This document shows, in pieces, positions 37,695 through 47,484 of a stretch of 64,000 bases of DNA (position 1 is the first letter of the stretch; every line of letters begins with the position of its first letter). The DNA is from Haloechinothrix alba (GTDB taxonomy: Bacteria; Actinomycetota; Actinomycetes; Mycobacteriales; Pseudonocardiaceae). The stretch lies in assembly GCF_900188115.1 (NCBI RefSeq), contig NZ_FZNW01000009.1, positions 1 to 64,000 on the forward strand, given 5' to 3'. A program made the translations under genes and the position numbers. Under the pieces are notes generated by a model. It did not search any database. It was not told the origin of the DNA and saw nothing but the letters and a program-made list of their open reading frames with translations.

Positions 37695-38255
37695 ATGGCG
37701 TGGATCGCGAAGGGTGTGCGGGTAGTGAGAACCGGATTGATTCCGGTCGCCGCGATTGTGGCGCTCGTGGCGTGTAGCCAGGGAGGTGGCGAGGACATGC
37801 GAACGATGACACAGCAACAGGCGGCCGACCGGGTCGAAGATCATCTCCAGTCGGCGATCGCGGCGCTTCCCGACGACCCCACACTGACCGTGGTTCGTGA
37901 GCACACGGCCGAATGCACCGATCCGACGGACGATGGCCCACGAGGGCGTTATCAGGTGAGCAAGGCGTATGCTCTCGACGATCTCCCCGTCGAACGCAAC
38001 GACGAGTACGCCGAAGCGCTGCACTCGTATTGGACGAGTGACAATTACCGGGTGTTCACCGACCGGCGACCCGACCGTGTCTCCATTTCGGTCGAGCACG
38101 AGGAGGACGCTTTTCGTATGTCATTGCGAGCCCGAAGCGGCGACGGTCGTATGAGGCTCGGTGCGTCCTCGCCGTGTGTGTGGCCGGACGGCGTACCGCC
38201 GGGTGAGCACGAGGACGAGCAGCCGGACGATCCGCGTGGTGGGCCCGGTGCCTGA
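37695..38255 (+). CDS. Lipoprotein, third gene of the secretion-like trio
   Basis: 186 residues with a signal peptide and lipobox (VAAIVALVACSQ, Cys about 27). The mature part has two Cys (CTDPTDD and SSPCVWPDG) that could pair. The Asp/Pro-rich tail is probably disordered. It starts 6 bases after the hydrolase stop and could be an immunity or chaperone protein for it; this is only inferred from position. Confidence 0.75.
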   Translation: MAWIAKGVRVVRTGLIPVAAIVALVACSQGGGEDMRTMTQQQAADRVEDHLQSAIAALPDDPTLTVVREHTAECTDPTDDGPRGRYQVSKAYALDDLPVERNDEYAEALHSYWTSDNYRVFTDRRPDRVSISVEHEEDAFRMSLRARSGDGRMRLGASSPCVWPDGVPPGEHEDEQPDDPRGGPGA

Positions 38256-38375
38256 GAGCACGGAACGCACGGCCGTCGAGGGCGGCACGAAGGGGGAGGA
38301 GTACAGCTCACGCGTGAGGGATCGTGCAGTCCGCCCCGTCGGCAGGGGACGGCTTCGCCGGGAGGGTAGCCGACT

Positions 38376-38419
38376 GGTCGATGGTCCCCGCCTGACCGGC
38401 ACAGCGGGGACCATCGACC
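38376..38419. terminator. Bidirectional terminator hairpin
   Basis: A perfect 16-base stem (38376-38391 with 38404-38419) around a 12-base loop, between the convergent lipoprotein and PhoX genes and only 11 bases from the PhoX stop. Confidence 0.75.
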
Positions 38420-38429
38420 GCCGGTCACC

Positions 38430-39860
38430 TCACAGCGCGCCGTGTTGCCACGGACCCCAGATCGCCACCGTGCGGCCGGGGACGTCCGGGTCGCGCGGGT
38501 CACCGCTCGTTGATCCCTGCAGGTTGGCGAACAGCACCTTGCCGTCGTGGCTGAACGTCGCCCCGCACCACTCGTCGTTCGAGGGGTCCACACAGAACGG
38601 GAACGTCTCGCCGTCGGTCGTGACGCCGAGAAGCTGGGGGTTCGAGCGCCCGGTGTCCTCGCACACCAGCAGCGTTCCCTTGGGTGAGACCGTGATGTTG
38701 TCCGGAAAGGACAGTACGGCACGGTCGAACGACTCGTACACCAGGCTCAGCGTGCCGCCGTCCCTTCCGGGGTGCGGGCGGTACTCCCAGATCTGGCCTT
38801 CGCCGATATCGCCACCGTTGGTCGAGACCAGGTAGACGGCCTGGTTGCCCCACCAGCACCCCTCCAGGCGGGCGAAGGTCGCGGCGCCGGACGCCAGGCC
38901 CTGCCGGTACACGGCCAACGGGTCGATCTCCGCGGTGGCCGGGTCGGGCTCGGCGATGTCCACCCACTCGACAGCCAGGCTCTCGCCCTGCTCCTGGCCC
39001 GTCCTGGTGTCGTATCCCGGCGCATCGGAGATCGCGAGCATCTGGAGGGTGCCCGCGGACAGGTCGTTCCGACGGTGGGGGACGAACCGGTAGAAGCCCG
39101 CGGTGTTCTGGTCCTCGGTGAGATAGACGATGCCGGTGCGGTGGTCCACGGCTACTGCCTCGTGCACGAACCGCCCGAGCGCGGGCAGCGGCGTCGCCGC
39201 GACCGCGCTGTCGGCGCTCGCGTCCACTTCGAACACGTACCCGTGCTCGCGCTCCCAGCCGCCGTGCGTGCCGGCTGTCGTCTCCTCGCAGCTCAACCAG
39301 CTTCCCCACGGGGTCGGGCCGCCCGCGCAGTTGACGATCGTGCCTGCCAGCGAGGTCCACACCCCCTCCAGCTCCGGCGCGCCGTGCCGGAAGCCCACCT
39401 GGAGCGTGGTGGTACCACCGCCGCCCAGCGAGTCGTAACGATCAGCCTCGTCGCCGGACGGGGTCACCTCCGACGATCCGGTTCGTTCCTCGTGATTGCG
39501 TACGAGCCGGTAGCTGCCGCGCGGGCCGCGGAAGGCGGCCATGCCGTCGTGGCCGAGCGGCGTGGTGTGACCGTCGTCCATCGCCGTGCCCGCGAGGCCG
39601 AGCAGGGCGAAGTCGAAGCCGTCCGGTAGGTGGAGTTCCTGGCTGTAGCCGGTGACAGGATCCCGGCGCGTGACCGGGCGTAGCCGCCCGTAGCCGCCCT
39701 TGCCGGGCCGGGCCGTGGCATCGGCCGGAGGGGCGGCGTTTGCCGCGCGGACAAAGCCGTCCAGCGCTCCGAATCCGAGCGCCATCGCTCCCGTGGCGGC
39801 GGCGCCGCGTAGCAGCGTCCTGCGTGAGGGCGTTCCGGGTACCGCATCGTGTTCAGTCAC
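38430..39860 (-). CDS. PhoX-like (DUF839) exported phosphatase
   Basis: A 476-residue Tat-exported protein: SRRTLLRGAAATGAMALGFG at the N-terminus is a clear twin-arginine signal. The DUF839/PhoX beta-propeller shows CAGGPTPWGSWLSCEE (about 168-183), FVHEAVAVDHRTGIVYLTED (about 222-241) and FPDNITVSPKGTLLVCED (about 388-405), the usual metal and phosphate ligand regions. PhoX enzymes are calcium/iron alkaline phosphatases that release phosphate outside the cell. GTG 39860 is used. No PHO box was identified. Confidence 0.9.
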   Translation of the reverse strand: MTEHDAVPGTPSRRTLLRGAAATGAMALGFGALDGFVRAANAAPPADATARPGKGGYGRLRPVTRRDPVTGYSQELHLPDGFDFALLGLAGTAMDDGHTTPLGHDGMAAFRGPRGSYRLVRNHEERTGSSEVTPSGDEADRYDSLGGGGTTTLQVGFRHGAPELEGVWTSLAGTIVNCAGGPTPWGSWLSCEETTAGTHGGWEREHGYVFEVDASADSAVAATPLPALGRFVHEAVAVDHRTGIVYLTEDQNTAGFYRFVPHRRNDLSAGTLQMLAISDAPGYDTRTGQEQGESLAVEWVDIAEPDPATAEIDPLAVYRQGLASGAATFARLEGCWWGNQAVYLVSTNGGDIGEGQIWEYRPHPGRDGGTLSLVYESFDRAVLSFPDNITVSPKGTLLVCEDTGRSNPQLLGVTTDGETFPFCVDPSNDEWCGATFSHDGKVLFANLQGSTSGDPRDPDVPGRTVAIWGPWQHGAL

Positions 39861-40067
39861 GTGTATCGACTCCCGTGTTCGTGTCCAGCATCTGGGTGGG
39901 TGATGGGCAGTTCGGGGCGGATTCGATCCGCCGCCCCCGAACGTAGGAAGTTTCACCCGTCCGTGGGCGAACGCGACGTGAATTCCGTGGTCCGGGTTGC
40001 CGACCCACGGGTTGCCCGTCCGTGTCCCGGGGCGGTGACCAGCTGTCGGACGGTACGGTGCGCGGCC

Positions 40068-40634
40068 CTACAGGGGCAGTTCACGACCGAGGATCGCGAA
40101 CGGGCGCGGGTCGCCCGCGAAGTGGTGATGCCGCAGTAGCTCCTGGAAGCCGAGCCTGCGGTAGAGGCGCCAGGCCCTTGTGGTGCCCTCCGGGGTGGAC
40201 AGCAGTACTGCCGGCTCGGCGACACCTGCGAGCAGCGAGCGCAGCAGATTCTCGCCGATCCCGCCCGCCTGGTTGCCCGGCAGCACGTGCAGCTCGGTGA
40301 GCTCGAAGTAGTCACCGAGCCAGTACGCCCGGACGTCGTCGGGAACGGCAGCCTCGGCGAACCCCTTGTGTACCTGCTCGTGCCACCACTGGCCGCGCTG
40401 GCCGCGGTAGCCGTAGGCTAGGCCGACGAGCCCGTCATCGCTGTCCAGAGCCACGACGTTGCGCCAGCCGTCCCGCAGCATGTGGGCCAGCCACATCGGC
40501 GCACGCAGCTCGGCCGTGCCGACCGAGTAGCCCATGGCCGCGGTGTAGACGCCGAGTGCCTCCGTCAGCCGGGCGCGGAACTCCTCGGGGGAGAGCTGGA
40601 CCAATCGAGCTGACCTCGATGACATCGCTGTCAT
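40068..40634 (-). CDS. GNAT-family N-acetyltransferase
   Basis: 188 residues from ATG 40634, which has GAGGAGGG upstream. The acetyl-CoA loop is in ELHVLPGNQAGGIGENLLRSL (about 128-148; Q/N-x-x-G-I-G), and the late YRRLGFQELLRHH is typical. WWHEQVHKGF in the middle may shape the acceptor pocket. The acceptor is unknown. It is transcribed away from the HEPN gene. Confidence 0.83.
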   Translation of the reverse strand: MTAMSSRSARLVQLSPEEFRARLTEALGVYTAAMGYSVGTAELRAPMWLAHMLRDGWRNVVALDSDDGLVGLAYGYRGQRGQWWHEQVHKGFAEAAVPDDVRAYWLGDYFELTELHVLPGNQAGGIGENLLRSLLAGVAEPAVLLSTPEGTTRAWRLYRRLGFQELLRHHHFAGDPRPFAILGRELPL

Positions 40635-40879
40635 GCCCGCCCTCCTCGTCGGTGTGCTGGCAACAGGGCCGTCGTGTTCCCAGCGTAGGCGACCGAGTGG
40701 CCGGAGGCGATGCAGCGCGCCGCTGCCGGGGGCGAGGTAACCGTAAATCGAACGCACGTGCGACTTGAGCGCGATGACGCGCGGGGTTATGCTGAACGGG
40801 AGATCGAACAGCAGTTCGACTGCCGGTGGGGTAATCGTTCCGGCAGGCGGCGGTGGTCGTGTCGGCGGAAGGAATTCGC

Positions 40880-41314
40880 ATGTCACGTGTGGGCGCATCA
40901 CCCGAGGCGAGTGGCGTCACCGGGGGCGGGGCGGCTCCGCGGGTCGCGCCGATGGCGCTGACTCTTAGCTCGCAGGCCGATCGGCGCCTGACCAGCGCTG
41001 CCTGGCAGGCCGATCCCGTTGAGCGGTTCACAGGGGCCTACATCGCGGGTCTGCGTGCTGCCGCTGCGGTGTTGGCCGCGCGCGGCAGGCCGCATCGCGG
41101 TCGCGCGCGGCCGACCAGCGTGTGGACCCTGCTGAGCAGCGTGGCTCCGGAGCTGTCCGACTGGGCAGGATACTTCGCCGCGCAGTCCGGCACGTATGCC
41201 GCCGCGCAGGCAGGGATCGGTCACCGGGTCACGGCGGCGGCTGCGGACGATCTGCTGCAGCACGCGGGCCGGTTTCTCGGGGTGGTCGAGCGGCAGCTCG
41301 GCAGGAGCGGTTGA
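40880..41314 (+). CDS. SAV_6107-family HEPN-domain protein
   Basis: A 144-residue helical protein, with a start at ATG 40880 after GGAAGGA. A low-complexity N-terminus is followed by the HEPN-like helices (ERFTGAYIAGLRAAAAVLAA and WTLLSSVAPELSDWAGYFAA). The canonical HEPN RNase motif RxxxxH is not evident, so nuclease activity should not be assumed. Its stop overlaps the next gene's ATG (TGATG), suggesting a linked function. Confidence 0.7.
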   Translation: MSRVGASPEASGVTGGGAAPRVAPMALTLSSQADRRLTSAAWQADPVERFTGAYIAGLRAAAAVLAARGRPHRGRARPTSVWTLLSSVAPELSDWAGYFAAQSGTYAAAQAGIGHRVTAAAADDLLQHAGRFLGVVERQLGRSG

Positions 41315-42078
41315 TGTCGGCTCAGGCGACCATCGAGCACCGCCGCTACCTCGAGACGTTGCGTGTCGAGGCGGAGCTGCTCGCGGACACGGCCGCCGGT
41401 GCCCGGCACGAGGCGCGCGTACCGTCGTGCCCCGGGATGGCGCTCGGGGAGACGGTGCGCCACGTCGGCAGCGTGTACCGCGTGGTGCGCGCGTGGCTCG
41501 CCGAAGGCACGCGCCCCGAGCAGTGGCAGCGTGACCCGCGTGACGGGGAGTCCGTCGAGGACTACCTGCGAGCCGGCCTGTCGGAGCTGCTCCCGGAGCT
41601 CGACGTCGCCGATCCCGAGGCCCCGGTGGACACCTGGTGGCCTGCGGACCGCACCGTCGGGTTCTGGCAGCGGCGCATGGCGCACGAGACCACGATCCAC
41701 CGGGTAGACGTGCAGTCGGCTGCCGGCGTGCCGGTACGCGAGATCCCGGAGGATGTCGCTCTGGACGGCATCGACGAGGTGCTGCACGTGTGGTTCGGGC
41801 ACCGGCTGGGACAGCTGGGGGTCACCGGGACACGAGAGGGCACGGTCGGGCTGCATGCGGGCGACCGGGCATGGTGGGTGCGTGCGGACCCGACACAGAG
41901 CACGGTCCGGCGCGTGGACGCCCGGGACGCGGGGAACGTCGACGCGCGTGTCCATGGTTCGGCGGAGCGGGTCTACCTGTGGTTGTGGGGCAGGACGCCG
42001 ACCACCGAGGTGACAACGGAAGGTGACGTCGACGCGGTCGCACAGCTCTGGGCGCTGCTACGGCTGGCCACCCGCTGA
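41314..42078 (+). CDS. Maleylpyruvate isomerase family, mycothiol-dependent-like protein
   Basis: 254 residues. The N-terminal DinB/MDMPI four-helix bundle shows VPSCPGMALGETVRHVGSVY (about 36-55), where His is a metal ligand, and RMAHETTIHRVDVQSA (about 125-140), which supplies two more. A C-terminal MDMPI_C domain follows. Family members use mycothiol to isomerise or detoxify substrates, but most paralogues are uncharacterised. Co-transcribed with the HEPN gene. Confidence 0.83.
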   Translation: MSAQATIEHRRYLETLRVEAELLADTAAGARHEARVPSCPGMALGETVRHVGSVYRVVRAWLAEGTRPEQWQRDPRDGESVEDYLRAGLSELLPELDVADPEAPVDTWWPADRTVGFWQRRMAHETTIHRVDVQSAAGVPVREIPEDVALDGIDEVLHVWFGHRLGQLGVTGTREGTVGLHAGDRAWWVRADPTQSTVRRVDARDAGNVDARVHGSAERVYLWLWGRTPTTEVTTEGDVDAVAQLWALLRLATR

Positions 42079-42115
42079 CGGCTCGGAGAGCGCTCGGGAA
42101 GGGGACTGTGCTCGC

Positions 42116-42619
42116 TCAGTGGCGCTGCCAGAACCACGTCGTCTTCCGGGTGAGTCCGAGTGCTTGCTTGCGGCTTTCGGTGTTCAGCCGGTCGAGGTAG
42201 AGCAGGCCGTCGAGATGGTCGACCTCGTGCTGCAGGCATTGCGCCAGTACTCCGGTGCCCTCGACCGTGACCGGCTCGTTGCGCAGGTCCACGCCTCGCA
42301 CGACCGCTCGCGTGGCGCGGGGTACGGCGAAGGACAGCTCGGGTACCGACAGGCACGCCTCGTCCATCTCCCGGATCTCCTCGGATACCTCCACCAGCTC
42401 CGGGTTGAGGACATAGCCGACGGTGTCGTGATCGTGGTAGCTGAACGCGCGCAGGTTCACCCCGATCTGCGGTGCGGCCAGGCCCGCCCTGCCCGGAAGG
42501 CGGACCGTGTCGAGCAGGTCGTCGACGAGGGACTCGGTGGCTGCGTCGAACCTCGTGACCGGATCGGACACGGTCTTCAGCACCGGATCGCCGAAATACC
42601 GCAGGTTCCGTACCGCCAT
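42116..42619 (-). CDS. def: Peptide deformylase
   Basis: A 167-residue zinc/iron hydrolase removing the formyl group from nascent proteins. All three motifs are visible: GLAAPQIG (about 47-54), EACLSVPE (about 90-97; Ala replaces the usual Gly) and CLQHEVDHLDG (about 130-140). ATG 42619 has GGGAGGCG upstream. The EACLS variant also occurs in type 3-like deformylases, so a secondary paralogue is possible. Confidence 0.93.
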   Translation of the reverse strand: MAVRNLRYFGDPVLKTVSDPVTRFDAATESLVDDLLDTVRLPGRAGLAAPQIGVNLRAFSYHDHDTVGYVLNPELVEVSEEIREMDEACLSVPELSFAVPRATRAVVRGVDLRNEPVTVEGTGVLAQCLQHEVDHLDGLLYLDRLNTESRKQALGLTRKTTWFWQRH

Positions 42620-42769
42620 CCCGTCGCCTCCCGAGGACCTCGCACCGTTCGACCGGTTCGCATGCCGTGCCGCACCGTCCGCCTGATGGGCCTCACCGCC
42701 ACCGGTCGCGCATACTGTACTAGCTTCGCGACCCGCCCTCGGCACGGTCGCCGGACCCGCGACGGCGCC

Positions 42770-45700
42770 CTATGGCCTTCGCAGCCGCAGTCCCTGCGGG
42801 GTGGTGCGGAAACCAGCCTCGTGGAACGCCGCGGCCAGGGGCGATGTCAGCGCGTAGGCTCCGTCGACCTGGCGCACGGACAGGGTGCCGAGCATCCCGG
42901 AACGGACCGCATCGGCGAGCGCGCTCGCCGCGGTGCGCACCGCGTGCTCGCTCGTGGTGAAGGTCAGTACGGACCGCCCGCCGCGCTCGATGTAGAGCAC
43001 CAGCTCGCCGTCGACCTGCACGGTGAGGCTCCCGGCCTTGCGCGCCGGGCGGTGGCCGGTCACGCCCGCAGGCTCGGGCCAGGGCAGCGCAGCTCCGTAC
43101 GGCTGCGCGGGATCGGCGGCTGCCAGCACGATCGCCTCGGCAGGCCGGCCGGGGGATCGAGGGCCCGCGAACCCGCGCAGCCGATCCGCGGCACCTCGCG
43201 CGGCGAACTGGGCTGCGCCGAGCCCGTCCACGATATACCCGCGAATCACATGCCCGGCATCTTCCATCTCCCGCAGCACCGGATAGATCGCCGCCAACCC
43301 GCCGACCGTTCCCTCTGCCTCCAGCGCTCCCCGGGTGAGTACGCCGTGCCGTTCCAGAAACGCCTCGGTTCGCGCGTGTGCACGCCGGGTGGTGTCGGCG
43401 GACCGGCTCGGCACGAGTGCCCACCTGCCGGAGGTCGCGGGTTGCGAGGCGTGCCCCGGGGCGACGCGACCGGCCCGCAGCCGCGCGTAACGCCCGCGTG
43501 GCCGTGCGGAGCGTGCCTTGTGCGTGGTGCCGCGCCCCTCCAGCCGCGCACGCAGCGGGGCCACGCTGTCGGACGTCACCTGACCGGCCCAGGTCAGGTC
43601 CCAGAGTGCCGCGGCGATCTCGTCCTCCGATGCGGTTGCGCAACCGCGGCCGCGGACGCCGTCGACGAGCTGCCTGAAGAACTGGGCCCCGCCGTCGAGA
43701 GTGGACACAACGGCCGCGTGCACGGGGCTGTCCGGTGCTGCGTCCGCGGCGTCGGGAAGCAGGAGGTCGGCGAGGTCGGCAGGGGCGAGCGCGACCCAGC
43801 CGTCGGACCCGGGGAGTGATCCGCAACCGGTCCAGACGACCTCGCCGGACGCGGTGAGCTCATCGAGGGTGCGCTCGGAGTATCCGGGCAGGCGAGCGGG
43901 CAGTACCAGCGTCTCCAGCGCACTGGCCGGGATGGGGGCACCGGCCAGTTGCTCGACGCAGGCCAGCACGTCGTCGCTGCCCGGCGTGGTGTGCGGTGCC
44001 CGCGCGGTGCTCGTCACCCCGTGCCACGCGGGCAGGAACCTCGCGAGCGCGGTGGTGTCCACCGGCTCGACCTCGGCCCGCGCGCGTGCGAGGCACGCGC
44101 GGCGGATGCGGCGCAGGATGGCCGCGTCGCAGTAGTCGGGCTCGCCGGTTGCGGGGCCGGCCTCGCCGGTCCGGGTGGGGCGCAGCTCACCGCGCACCAG
44201 CTGCGCCGTGTGCGCCAGCTCGTCGAGTGCCGCCCGAGCGGTGCCCTGTTCGAGGCCGAAGCGGGCCGCGACCTCGGCAGCGGTGAACGGTCCCCGGCGT
44301 CGCGCGTGCCTGGCAAGCAGCTCGTGCAATGGCTGCTGGCCGGCATCCAGGAACACCTCGGGCACATCGGAGGGCAGCACGGCGCCCAGCGCCTGGTGGA
44401 CCCTGCCGGCATCCTCGACCGCGAGGTAGCGCTCCTGCCCGGCGATCCGGACCCGGATCGCGCGATGCGCGCGCTCCAGCTCGGCCAACCAGACCGGCTC
44501 GACACCACGCGCGGCCGCCTCCCCTTCGGTGAGGTCCCCGAGCACGCGCAGCAGGTCGGCGGCACCCTCGGCATCGCGGGCGTGCCGGTCGGGATGCAGC
44601 GACTGCAGGGACTCCTCGATCTCGTCGATGATGTCGGGGTCGAGCAGATCGCGTAGCGACTCGCCGCCGACGAGCTCACCGAGCAGGGACGTGTCCAGCG
44701 CCAGCGCGGCCGCCTTTCGTTCGGCGATGGGGGTGTCGGTGTTGTAGAGGAAGGTCGCCACGTAGTCGAACAGCAGGCTGCGCGCGAAGGGGGAGGGGCC
44801 TGCAGTGTCCACTTCGATCACACGGGTGCGTCGCGCGGCGATGTCGCGCATCAGCTCGCGCAGGCCGGGCAGGTCGTAGACGTCCTGCAAGCATTCCCGC
44901 ATGGCCTCGAGCACCACGGGGAAGCGGGGATAGCCGGAGGCCACGTCGAGCAGTTGCGAGGAACGCTGGCGCTGCTGCCACAGCGGCATGCGCTTGGCGG
45001 GGTCGCGGCGCGGGAACAGCAGCGAGCGTGTCGCGCACTCCCGGAACCGGGCCGCGAACAGTGCGCTGGAGGAGACCTCCTCCGTTACCGTGTGCTCCAC
45101 GGTGTCCGGGTCGAGCAACACCTCCTGCGCCGATGCGGGTAACCCGGTCGCGGTGGCAGTGCCGTCCGGGCTGTACGACTCGGTGTCGGGCAGGCGCAGC
45201 ACGATCCCGTCGTCGGAGTGCGCGACCTGCGCGTCGAGCCCACGGCTGTCCCGCAGTCCTGCGGCGATAACCAGCGCCCACGGGGCGTTCACCCGCGCCC
45301 CGAACGGCGAGTGCACGACCACACGCCAGTCACCGAGCTCGTCCCTGAACCGTTCGATCACGACGGTGTGGTCGTCCGGCACGTGACCGGTGGCCGCGCG
45401 TTGCTCGGCGAGGTAGGCCAGCAGGTTCTCGCTCGCCCAGTGGTCCATGCCCGCGCGGGTCAGGCGCCCGCGCGCGTCGTCACCGCCGAGCGCGGTCAGC
45501 TCGCGTACGAAGGCGCCGAGCGCGACGCCGAGCTCGCGGGGCCGGGCAGGCGCGTCACCCTTCCAGAACGGCATACGAGCGGACTCTCCAGGGGCCGGGA
45601 CCACCTCCACACGGTCATGGGTGATGTCGGTGATGCGCCAGGAGGTCGTACCGAGCAGGATCCTGTCACCCACCCGCGACTCGTAGACCATCTCCTCGTC

Positions 45701-47371
45701 GAGCTCGCCGACCTTGTTACCCCGGCCGCTCGCGGGGTCGGGCGTGCGTACCGAGTACAGGCCTCGATCCGGGATGGTGCCCCCAGAGGTGACCGCGAGC
45801 CGCTGGGCACCGGGCCTGCCGAGCAGCGTTCCGCGCGCCCGGTCCCAGGTGATCCTTGGTCGCAGGTCGGCGAACTCGGTGCTGGGATACCGGCCCGCCA
45901 GCATGTCGAGCACGGCGTGCAGCGCGTCGTCCGGCAGTTCGTGGAAGGGCGCGGCCGCGCGCACCACTCGCGCGAGCTCCTCGACGGTCCATTCGCGCTC
46001 GGCCACCATCGCCACGATCTGCTGCGCGAGCACGTCCAGGGGGTTGCGGGGGTAGTGCAGGGACTCGATGGCGCCCGCGGCCATCCGTTCTGCCACCACA
46101 GCGCACGGCACGAGGTCGCCCCGGAAACGGGGGAAGACCACGCCGGAGGACGCGGCCCCGACGTGGTGTCCGGCCCGCCCCACGCGCTGCAGCCCGGAAG
46201 CCACCGTGGGCGGGGCCTCCACCTGGACCACCAGGTCGACGGCGCCCATGTCGATGCCGAGCTCCAGCGAGGACGTGGCCACGACGCACGGCAGCTCGCC
46301 GGACTTGAGCTGCGTCTCGACGGCGGTGCGCTGCTCGCGTGCCATGGAACCGTGGTGGGAGCGCGCGATGGTCTGCTCGGCTGTGCCCGCTGTGAGGCCG
46401 GACTGGCCGATCGCCTCCGCGGGGATGCGCTGCCCTTCCGGCCAGCCGGTGCGCTCCTGGTGGAGCTCGTTGAGCCGGGCGGTGAGGCGCTCGGCGACCC
46501 TGCGGGAGTTGGCGAACACGATCGTCGACCGGTGCTGCGTGATCAGGTCGAATATGCGCCGTTCGACGGCGGGCCAGATGGACCGGGTGTGCTCGTCGAG
46601 CGTCGTCATGTCCGTTACAGGTACCTCGACGGTGAGGTCCACGGACTTGCCCGCGGGCGGGTCGACGACCCGTACGGGCCGCCCTCCCGTGAGGAACGTG
46701 CTGACCTCGTCGACGGGGCGCACCGTCGCGGACAGCCCGATGCGGCGCGCGGGCGCCTGGTCGTTGGCTCCGGAATGGCGGAGGTGTTCGAGGCGCTCCA
46801 GCGACAATGCGAGATGGGCGCCCCGTTTGGTGCCTGCGACGGCGTGGACCTCGTCGACGATGACCGTGTCCACGCCGCGGAGGTTCTCCCGCGCGTTCGA
46901 GGTGAGTAGCAGGAACAGTGACTCGGGCGTGGTGACCAGGATGTCGGGTGGGTTGGTGCGGAAGGCGCGCCGCTGGGACGCGGGTGTGTCCCCGGTGCGG
47001 ATGCCGACGCCGATCTCGCGCGAGGGAGTCCCCAGCAGCTCGGCGTGTTCGGCGATGCCGTCGAGCGGGGCTCGTAGGTTGCGCTGCACGTCGACGGCCA
47101 GGGCTTTGATCGGGGAGACGTACAGCACGCGGCACCTGTAGGCCGGATCGCTCGGGCGTGCCGTGGTCAGCAGGTGGTCGAGGGCCCACAGGAAGGCGGC
47201 CAGTGTCTTGCCCGAGCCGGTCGGGGCGATCACCAGGGAGTGCTGGTGCTCGGCCGCTGCGCGCCACGCACCGTCCTGAGCGGCCGTCGGCGCCGTGAAG
47301 GTGCTCGTGAACCAGGCACGGGTGGCTGCGGAGAAGCCCGCGAGGGGATCGCCGGTTGCCTTCTCGCCCAT
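42770..47371 (-). CDS. lhr: Large DEAD/DEAH helicase Lhr
   Basis: A 1533-residue ATP-dependent helicase, close in size to mycobacterial Lhr (about 1500). Domains in order: RecA1 with APTGSGKT (about 49-56) and VDEVHAV (about 170); the SAT motif LSATVRPVDEV; RecA2 with STIVFANSRRVAERL, TSSLELGIDMG and QRVGRAGH; a winged-helix and Lhr core; and a long C-terminal domain (about 900-1533) of tandem winged helices. Lhr is a 3'-5' translocase that unwinds RNA:DNA hybrids. It follows an unrelated regulator and precedes def on the same strand. Confidence 0.96.
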   Translation of the reverse strand: MGEKATGDPLAGFSAATRAWFTSTFTAPTAAQDGAWRAAAEHQHSLVIAPTGSGKTLAAFLWALDHLLTTARPSDPAYRCRVLYVSPIKALAVDVQRNLRAPLDGIAEHAELLGTPSREIGVGIRTGDTPASQRRAFRTNPPDILVTTPESLFLLLTSNARENLRGVDTVIVDEVHAVAGTKRGAHLALSLERLEHLRHSGANDQAPARRIGLSATVRPVDEVSTFLTGGRPVRVVDPPAGKSVDLTVEVPVTDMTTLDEHTRSIWPAVERRIFDLITQHRSTIVFANSRRVAERLTARLNELHQERTGWPEGQRIPAEAIGQSGLTAGTAEQTIARSHHGSMAREQRTAVETQLKSGELPCVVATSSLELGIDMGAVDLVVQVEAPPTVASGLQRVGRAGHHVGAASSGVVFPRFRGDLVPCAVVAERMAAGAIESLHYPRNPLDVLAQQIVAMVAEREWTVEELARVVRAAAPFHELPDDALHAVLDMLAGRYPSTEFADLRPRITWDRARGTLLGRPGAQRLAVTSGGTIPDRGLYSVRTPDPASGRGNKVGELDEEMVYESRVGDRILLGTTSWRITDITHDRVEVVPAPGESARMPFWKGDAPARPRELGVALGAFVRELTALGGDDARGRLTRAGMDHWASENLLAYLAEQRAATGHVPDDHTVVIERFRDELGDWRVVVHSPFGARVNAPWALVIAAGLRDSRGLDAQVAHSDDGIVLRLPDTESYSPDGTATATGLPASAQEVLLDPDTVEHTVTEEVSSSALFAARFRECATRSLLFPRRDPAKRMPLWQQRQRSSQLLDVASGYPRFPVVLEAMRECLQDVYDLPGLRELMRDIAARRTRVIEVDTAGPSPFARSLLFDYVATFLYNTDTPIAERKAAALALDTSLLGELVGGESLRDLLDPDIIDEIEESLQSLHPDRHARDAEGAADLLRVLGDLTEGEAAARGVEPVWLAELERAHRAIRVRIAGQERYLAVEDAGRVHQALGAVLPSDVPEVFLDAGQQPLHELLARHARRRGPFTAAEVAARFGLEQGTARAALDELAHTAQLVRGELRPTRTGEAGPATGEPDYCDAAILRRIRRACLARARAEVEPVDTTALARFLPAWHGVTSTARAPHTTPGSDDVLACVEQLAGAPIPASALETLVLPARLPGYSERTLDELTASGEVVWTGCGSLPGSDGWVALAPADLADLLLPDAADAAPDSPVHAAVVSTLDGGAQFFRQLVDGVRGRGCATASEDEIAAALWDLTWAGQVTSDSVAPLRARLEGRGTTHKARSARPRGRYARLRAGRVAPGHASQPATSGRWALVPSRSADTTRRAHARTEAFLERHGVLTRGALEAEGTVGGLAAIYPVLREMEDAGHVIRGYIVDGLGAAQFAARGAADRLRGFAGPRSPGRPAEAIVLAAADPAQPYGAALPWPEPAGVTGHRPARKAGSLTVQVDGELVLYIERGGRSVLTFTTSEHAVRTAASALADAVRSGMLGTLSVRQVDGAYALTSPLAAAFHEAGFRTTPQGLRLRRP

Positions 47372-47484
47372 GCGCCCATCCTCACGTACGACACCGACGG
47401 TGCGCGCGTCAGCACGGGCGCTCGGGGTGCACGTCGAGGCGTCGCGTCACGGCGTGCGGCGCGTGCGGCCTGGACCAGCTCTCG

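Noticed and set aside
36531-38099. A 522-codon minus-strand open frame opposite the hydrolase gene
   Set aside because: Shadow of the plus-strand alpha/beta-hydrolase with its GHSYGS motif; no motifs of its own.
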